From NCBI RefSeq assembly GCF_040120695.1, contig NZ_JBEEAC010000031.1, positions 5,513-69,512 on the forward strand: a DNA stretch of 64,000 nt, read 5' to 3'. Under the pieces are notes generated by a model that had not been told where the DNA came from, searched no databases, and saw only the letters and a list, made by a program, of their open reading frames with translations. This stretch comes from Plantactinospora sp040120695 (GTDB lineage Bacteria; Actinomycetota; Actinomycetes; Mycobacteriales; Micromonosporaceae). The position numbers and the translations under genes were made by a program. Positions 61,801 to 64,000 of this stretch are shown piece after piece; position 1 is the stretch's first letter; every line of letters begins with the position of its first letter.

Positions 61801-62489
61801 ACAGTGATGGCGACACCACGGTACTGAGGACCACAGCACATCATCCCTTCTGGGATGCCACGGAGCGGCAGTGGGTCGACGCCGGGAAGTTGCAGCCCGG
61901 CCATCGACTGCTCGTGCACGACGAGAAGCGGCTCGAAGGTGACGGCACGGGCGCCGGTAGTGGAGGCGGTGGCCCCGGGGCCGAGGTGACCGTCGTCGGC
62001 GTCACCAACTTCGACGGCAACAGGGTGATGCGCGACCTGACAGTCGCAGACATCCACACGTACTATGCGGTAGCCGGTGGCAGCCCGGTCCTCGTCCACA
62101 ACAACAACGAGGACATATGTACCGTTTTCCGTGTTGAGGGCGAAGGCAATGAAAGGGTTCGGGTCAGGGGTGATGGCGGCGTGCTCATCAGGGATGCCAA
62201 GAAGCCGATCTTCTTGAACTTCGGGGTCAAAGAGAGGGCTGAGCAATTTCTGCAGAAGCGCCTGAATCAGGGAAGATCGGATACGGAGATCAAGGAGTTC
62301 GACGTCAAGGGCGAGTTTCTTGATTGGCTGCGGAATAATGCGGTTCCAGAGAGTCAGGCCAAGAACTTTCCCGATCAACCCCTCGTCGTGGATACCACCC
62401 AAGCGGCGGACCAATATATGCTTAGGCCGCAGCACATTAGGATGATGTTCGACAATATTATCCCTGGAAGTGGTCGTAGGCGGTCATAG
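55860..62489 (+). CDS. 5'-truncated RHS toxin with LamG, HINT and C-terminal toxin domains
   Basis: A 2209-residue frame. RHS-like homology starts abruptly at about nucleotide 55,936 within a LamG/concanavalin domain (VNDGNWYHVVLSASS), so the signal peptide and N-terminal shell are missing; TTG 55860 is only the first in-frame start. A second LamG domain spans ~564-775, Y-D repeats run to NPLTTVDPTGHWGW, and then come Lys-rich helices, a membrane-like stretch (SAAVAVAATVAVGALCATGV), a HINT autoprotease (~1920-2085: SFDPATRVLMADGSSKPISD, TTAHHPFW, DIHTYYAVAGGSPVLVHN) and a ~120-residue toxin domain I cannot classify (FLNFGVKERAEQFLQKRL, LRPQHIRMMF). Without export signal it may be silent cargo. 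Confidence 0.8.
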   Translation: MSSARCLRTVAEPPKPSSASVCNVVTSTTKVNDGNWYHVVLSASSSRQTAYLDNKMVGMLGPIVLDASVHSYIGAGTTKGWPSVSGDTSYFKGNIAEFAYYERELPATEVDAHYKASRSALQPGATPTLTPVSTVSVTDPTNQVSKQVFDIVNGGRLIAATDELGRTTSYGYDVGGFETIVFDPLGMKTVSGRDVRGNVIRSTVCRDQQRCDSTYYSFWPDSTTVAPAPDPRNDQLTAVRDARSPSATDNEFLTRFEYDTAGNRTRMVPPPVPGYPGDRSITLTYTTATTPAVGGGVTPPGLPYTVTSAEGGRQTTEYNAAGDVVRITDAAGLVTEFAHDGVGRTVRKTVKTGATVGDLTTTYTYDLAGQVVEQVDPPVLNSVTGAVHTASCPSGDRLRVVEETYDAVGQHLTSSVTGQDGTTTRVSSKAYYANGNLASETDAMDWVTRYEYDLNDNVTKITRTDGVKTYVEKENTYDAVGNVSSQRRDNGANLTFYDYDQANRLAEVIEQPFDLHRLTNYVYDDDDRVVSTRHSVGQLETPLQTTEATYDPMGRLTSESVTLSSSAGPVGWWEMGETGTSSWTAFDSSPSQQNLHSWDAAIGRSEGAASFNRADFYGSQQPMLLTTQSYSVSAWVKLRDLNTSQVVVGEGGNKSIAFCLAFDDALSRWVFVAGTADTSSASAVGPTTATGVATNTWVHLAGVFDSGNKSMTLYVNGVARGTATNATPWNAITPLTVGGLFIGPDSEYEMNGLVDNVQVFQEALSAENVTRLYGGGNGRTAHVTATSEKLTTSYQVDRRGLTTAVTDPMGNITRYEYDAAGALVTTTAPAVSVETFGGPGPVSSVPVTRTGYNTFGEPTESQDPLQNTITTRYDAIGRPTETILPDYAPPGGTPIVGARTKTVYDGLGRVEATIDPLDKETRYRYDSLDNPIEVIDPAGKVAKASYNAVGDLLETTDPTGAKRTATWDFLGRKLTSSEVVRQPTPQTNTTFYDYGTGVYGTTPAAGPWLRKVTSPDGVTQQATYNWLGELVTSADGAGNTTRFEYDGLGRTVKTIRPDQTKQTVSYDGASRPTRVQNLDAADQVLTTESVGYDDNGNQTSVKDARGTTTTFSYDALGRVTGEIQPTSPTTSIGTSFGYDAAGNRTRFTDGRGNAFWTTYNAWGLPESQIEPATPAYPNLADRTFTVGYDRAARPKTYAMPGGVTLTSGYDDLGRLIRQSGTGAEAATADRSFGYDDAGRLTLLSVPSGTNSLTYDDRGLPLSVTGPTDTASFTYTRDGQMASRTDAAGTTAYTYDAAGRFKTASNTTTGINLSVGYNAMSQVATITYGASNVRSFTYDGLQRLRTDTLKTAAGGTVASITYGYDLNSNMTSKVTTGFAGASSNTYTYDLADRLQSWQSGSTSTTYAYDDSGNRIQNGAKTFTYDARNQLLAQNGTTTYAYTARGTLKQTTSGSVSYTTSTDAFGQVISQQAAGGTSSYAYDALGRAIRPDFKYTGLGNTLAQDSTATYTRGPTGELLGSGTGSGTSSTYAWTDQHLDVVGQFTATGATLAASTTYDPLGAVRATANPVGSLGYQGEWTDSQSGRVNMLSRWYNTDTGQFDTRDTATVDPLPDSIAANRFQYGDGNPLTTVDPTGHWGWSSFKKSVTSAVRSTVSVAAKAVKYVASGKALADAKKAVKKAAKKVVKTAKKVVSKAKKAAKVVKESTTRWAKKKINAVKDAASAAKKCLKSGVGKCVKATATQALKKAAASVKSTVEAIKQDPWKFVASAAVAVAATVAVGALCATGVGCLIVAGAVAGAMAAGAGYMVDVGQGDEDFTWSGLAGTMIEGGLDGAWSAGLSRITGGLAGAGGSAAARLLPGRSGGAPSIGGRLPSGAGGGSAARPVGGGGSGAQASPVARTPQGNRGSSGGGGCRPGQAAARHSFDPATRVLMADGSSKPISDIRIGDEVAATEPTTGDTQAKQVTHLHINVDEELTNVTVRDSDGDTTVLRTTAHHPFWDATERQWVDAGKLQPGHRLLVHDEKRLEGDGTGAGSGGGGPGAEVTVVGVTNFDGNRVMRDLTVADIHTYYAVAGGSPVLVHNNNEDICTVFRVEGEGNERVRVRGDGGVLIRDAKKPIFLNFGVKERAEQFLQKRLNQGRSDTEIKEFDVKGEFLDWLRNNAVPESQAKNFPDQPLVVDTTQAADQYMLRPQHIRMMFDNIIPGSGRRRS

Positions 62490-62491
62490 CT

Positions 62492-62932
62492 ATGCGTAGT
62501 CAACTAGTGGCGGTAAAACTGTCCGACTCTGGCGCGAAGCTTGAGGAGGTGTTGGACCTCCTTCTTTTGCTCGGCGAGGCGAGAGCAAGCGAACCTGACG
62601 ATTCCTGGAAGGCGCGCCTGCCAAGGTGGCTCCTCGATCGTTTCGCCCGAGAGTCGACGCCCGAAGAGAACGAGACGTGGCTGAATCGATGGCGCGAAGC
62701 TCCACAAGCTCAAAAGGCAGAGATGGTAAACGCCCGCGGCTGGGAGTTGGGCGAGTGGCTGTACTGGTTTCAGCGTGACAATGAGATGTGGGCTATTGTC
62801 GGCGCACGGATAGAGGATCAGAACTTAATCGTTGACATTGAGCAAGCGGACGATCCCGTTCCGACGAGCGTGCTCCGATGGACCTGTGAAATTGCGGGTC
62901 TGCGAATCAAATCGTTTAACAGGGTTTCCTGA
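62492..62932 (+). CDS. Candidate immunity protein for the RHS toxin
   Basis: A 146-residue acidic protein starting two bases after the RHS stop. It is mostly helical at first (LEEVLDLLLLLGEARASEP, WLLDRFARE) and contains Trp-rich helices (WELGEWLYWFQRDNEMWAIV) typical of immunity proteins. GC content here and in the toxin tip is clearly lower than in the RHS shell, the usual sign of exchanged toxin-immunity cassettes. No named immunity family is evident. Confidence 0.7.
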   Translation: MRSQLVAVKLSDSGAKLEEVLDLLLLLGEARASEPDDSWKARLPRWLLDRFARESTPEENETWLNRWREAPQAQKAEMVNARGWELGEWLYWFQRDNEMWAIVGARIEDQNLIVDIEQADDPVPTSVLRWTCEIAGLRIKSFNRVS

Positions 62933-63035
62933 AGTGCTTCATGCGGCTGTGTGCCGGCTGGAATCCGCTTTAGCTTCGCACTATGGTGAGTAAATATGAC
63001 GTGACTTAGTACTGCAACGGCATTGAGCGTGTCGA

Positions 63036-63563
63036 GTGGTACTCGCGTTCGTTGAACTTCCCGTGGCGGATGTCGATGTTGAGCGGTGGTCTGCCGAGCT
63101 AGATCGGTTGCATGGTCGGATCAGGGTGCGGTTTCGTCGGGTGCAGCCCAGGCGGCGGGCGCGGCAGTATCTGTGCGGGCTGGTCTCGGGCCTGGACCGC
63201 GTGAATGGCTGGACCTTGGCTGAGCAGGCCGGGGATGTGTCACCGGACGGGATGCAACGCCTGTTGCGGTGGGCGGACTGGGACGTCGACGCCGTTCGGG
63301 ACGACGTGCGCGACTACGTCATCGAGCACCTCGGCGACCCACAAGGTGTGTTGATCGTGGATGACACCGGCTTTCTGAAGAAGGGTGTGCGTTCGGCTGG
63401 AGTGGCCCGGCAGTACTCGGGCACCGCCGGCCGGATCGAGAACTTCCAGGTGGGTGTTCCTCGCCTACCGATCCGCCAAGGGACAGTAGACGGCGGGCCA
63501 GCGGTACGTGCCGATCCCGCTGAGGAAAACGTCGGCTGGGCCCGAAGGAATTTTGTCCGCTAG
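63036..63563 (+). pseudogene. Truncated IS701-type transposase
   Basis: The first ~150 residues match IS701-family DDE transposases: FRRVQPRRRARQYLCGLVSG, WTLAEQAGDVSPDGMQRLLR, then VLIVDDTGFLKKG with the first catalytic Asp and ARQYSGTAGRIENFQVGV. After that a one-base loss shifts the frame (the expected V-F-L-A-Y becomes V-P-R-L-P), and the rest of a ~400-residue protein, with the other catalytic residues, is missing. It is inactive. Confidence 0.8.
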
Positions 63564-63872
63564 CTGTTTAACTGTTCCCAGTCCAGGCGGGAGCGTAGGG
63601 GGCGCAGGGCGCTGCGTTGCCGGCTGCCAACACTCAGCCAGATATCATTTTCGCCATAGTCGGCGGCTATAGCGACCAGCCCAGGAGCCACCCAATGGCG
63701 CGTCGGGTCGCCAGGTACACGCATCGGCTGTAGCGGGACGGGCGCCAGGGGCAAACTGGAGCAGGAAACCGCTGAGGCGTTCCCGCTCGCGAAGCCGCTG
63801 CGAGCCGCCGTCGTACCAAACGATCGGGTCGTCGTCCGTGGGGTCGATCAGTGCCCACCAGACGCCCTGGTT
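63560..63872 (-). pseudogene. Frameshifted fragment of a small protein gene, cut by an IS end
   Basis: Two minus-strand frames join into one protein: VWWALIDPTDDDPIVWYDGG with L-S-G-F-L-L-Q-F-A, then HWVAPGLVAIAADYGENDIW with L-D-W-E-Q-L-N-S at the end. The style (short, acidic, W-rich, L-x-x-F-L-L-Q-F) recalls SUKH-like or other immunity proteins found near RHS genes. The 5' end is replaced by the IS256-type terminus at 63,873, and one frameshift near 63,750 breaks the remainder. Confidence 0.5.
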
Positions 63873-64000
63873 TGGGACTGTACAAATAACGGCTGATCGA
63901 CCGATCAAGGGAGAGACGCCAGATGACGACCGAGACCACCGTGGGACAGCCGGCCGCTGGGCCGGTGGGTGCGGTCACGGATGAGCAGTTGATCGCGATG
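63873..64000 (+). mobile_element. Left end of an IS256-type insertion sequence (partial)
   Basis: GGGACTGTACAAATAACGG at 63874-63892 looks like the outer terminal inverted repeat of an IS256-family element. It is followed by a transposase gene start, and the sequence interrupts the minus-strand fragment ending at 63,872. The right end lies outside the window. Confidence 0.6.
63923..64000 (+). CDS. IS256-type transposase, N-terminus only (partial)
   Basis: ATG 63923 with GGAGAG upstream opens a frame to the window edge ending VTDEQLIAM, the usual start of actinobacterial IS256-family transposases (next expected L-V-D-R-A-R). Twenty-six residues are too few for more. Confidence 0.6.
   Translation, partial: MTTETTVGQPAAGPVGAVTDEQLIAM

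Noticed and set aside
62100..62489. ADP-ribosyltransferase assignment for the RHS toxin tip
   Set aside because: The R-V-E-G-E-G start is suggestive but no R-S-E or H-Y-E catalytic set can be placed with confidence.
1..64000. tRNA, rRNA or riboswitch genes
   Set aside because: No cloverleaf-like or conserved riboswitch core was noticed on either strand; a covariance search was not possible.

Overview
The window is about 64 kb of very GC-rich DNA with GTG/TTG starts, GGAGG-type ribosome binding sites and pervasive ATGA/GTGA stop-start overlaps. It carries huge RHS proteins, a secreted GH10 xylanase with a CBM2-like module, an NB-ARC/TPR regulator and TerY-type signalling genes. This points to a mycelial actinomycete, most likely a Micromonosporaceae relative; the family-level placement is inference.

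Layout. (1) 1-15,618, all +: a natural-product cluster in two overlapping runs. Run A (42-7167) has two acyl carrier proteins, a fatty-acyl-AMP ligase, an acyl-CoA dehydrogenase-like protein, a sugar-O-methyltransferase-like protein, an SDR and a clear phosphoenolpyruvate mutase (C-P bond formation). Run B (7358-15,618) has two thymidylate-kinase-like P-loop proteins, a 2OG-Fe(II) oxygenase, a methyltransferase, a nucleotidyltransferase-fold protein, a transglutaminase-like protein, a divergent phosphoglycerate-kinase homologue and three proteins I do not recognise. Together they predict a phosphonate built alongside an ACP-activated acyl chain. No phosphonopyruvate decarboxylase or other usual second-step enzyme is visible. 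(2) 15,840-21,932: a secreted RHS/YD-repeat protein ending in a CHAP-like amidase domain. (3) 22,384-28,179: xylanase behind a palindromic operator and promoter, then a sugar ABC importer whose two permeases are fused into one polypeptide; its ATPase is not here. (4) 28,415-39,827, all -: a Pel-like exopolysaccharide locus with NodB-type deacetylase, PelF-like GT4, polytopic membrane protein, nucleotide-sugar enzymes and two GH114-type hydrolases, so that the usual bifunctional PelA is split into separate genes. (5) 41,038-48,510: acyl-CoA oxidase-like enzyme, small secreted protein, HTH/NB-ARC/TPR protein, methyltransferase, then decayed material (hydrolase pseudogene, transposase remnant) around a 63-aa protein that ends in an RHIM-like amyloid motif.

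(6) 48,584-55,448, all -: the most interesting system, a six-gene overlapping operon coding for TIR protein, P-loop NTPase with alpha-helical repeats, SPFH/band-7-like scaffold, PP2C phosphatase, membrane-tethered kinase-like protein and TerY-like vWA protein. The last three form a TerY-P triad. Two short motifs are shared by pairs of proteins in the operon: G-D-A-(R/K)-V-x-G-x-V-I-G-G-D in TIR and NTPase, and D-(S/T)-T-G-V-V-x-W-x-E-x-x-P in scaffold and kinase. They look like assembly tags and suggest a signalling or immune complex that ends in a TIR effector.

(7) 55,860-64,000: a 5'-truncated RHS protein with LamG, HINT and an unclassified C-terminal toxin domain, its adjacent immunity candidate, a truncated IS701-type transposase, a frameshifted gene fragment and the left end of an IS256-type element.
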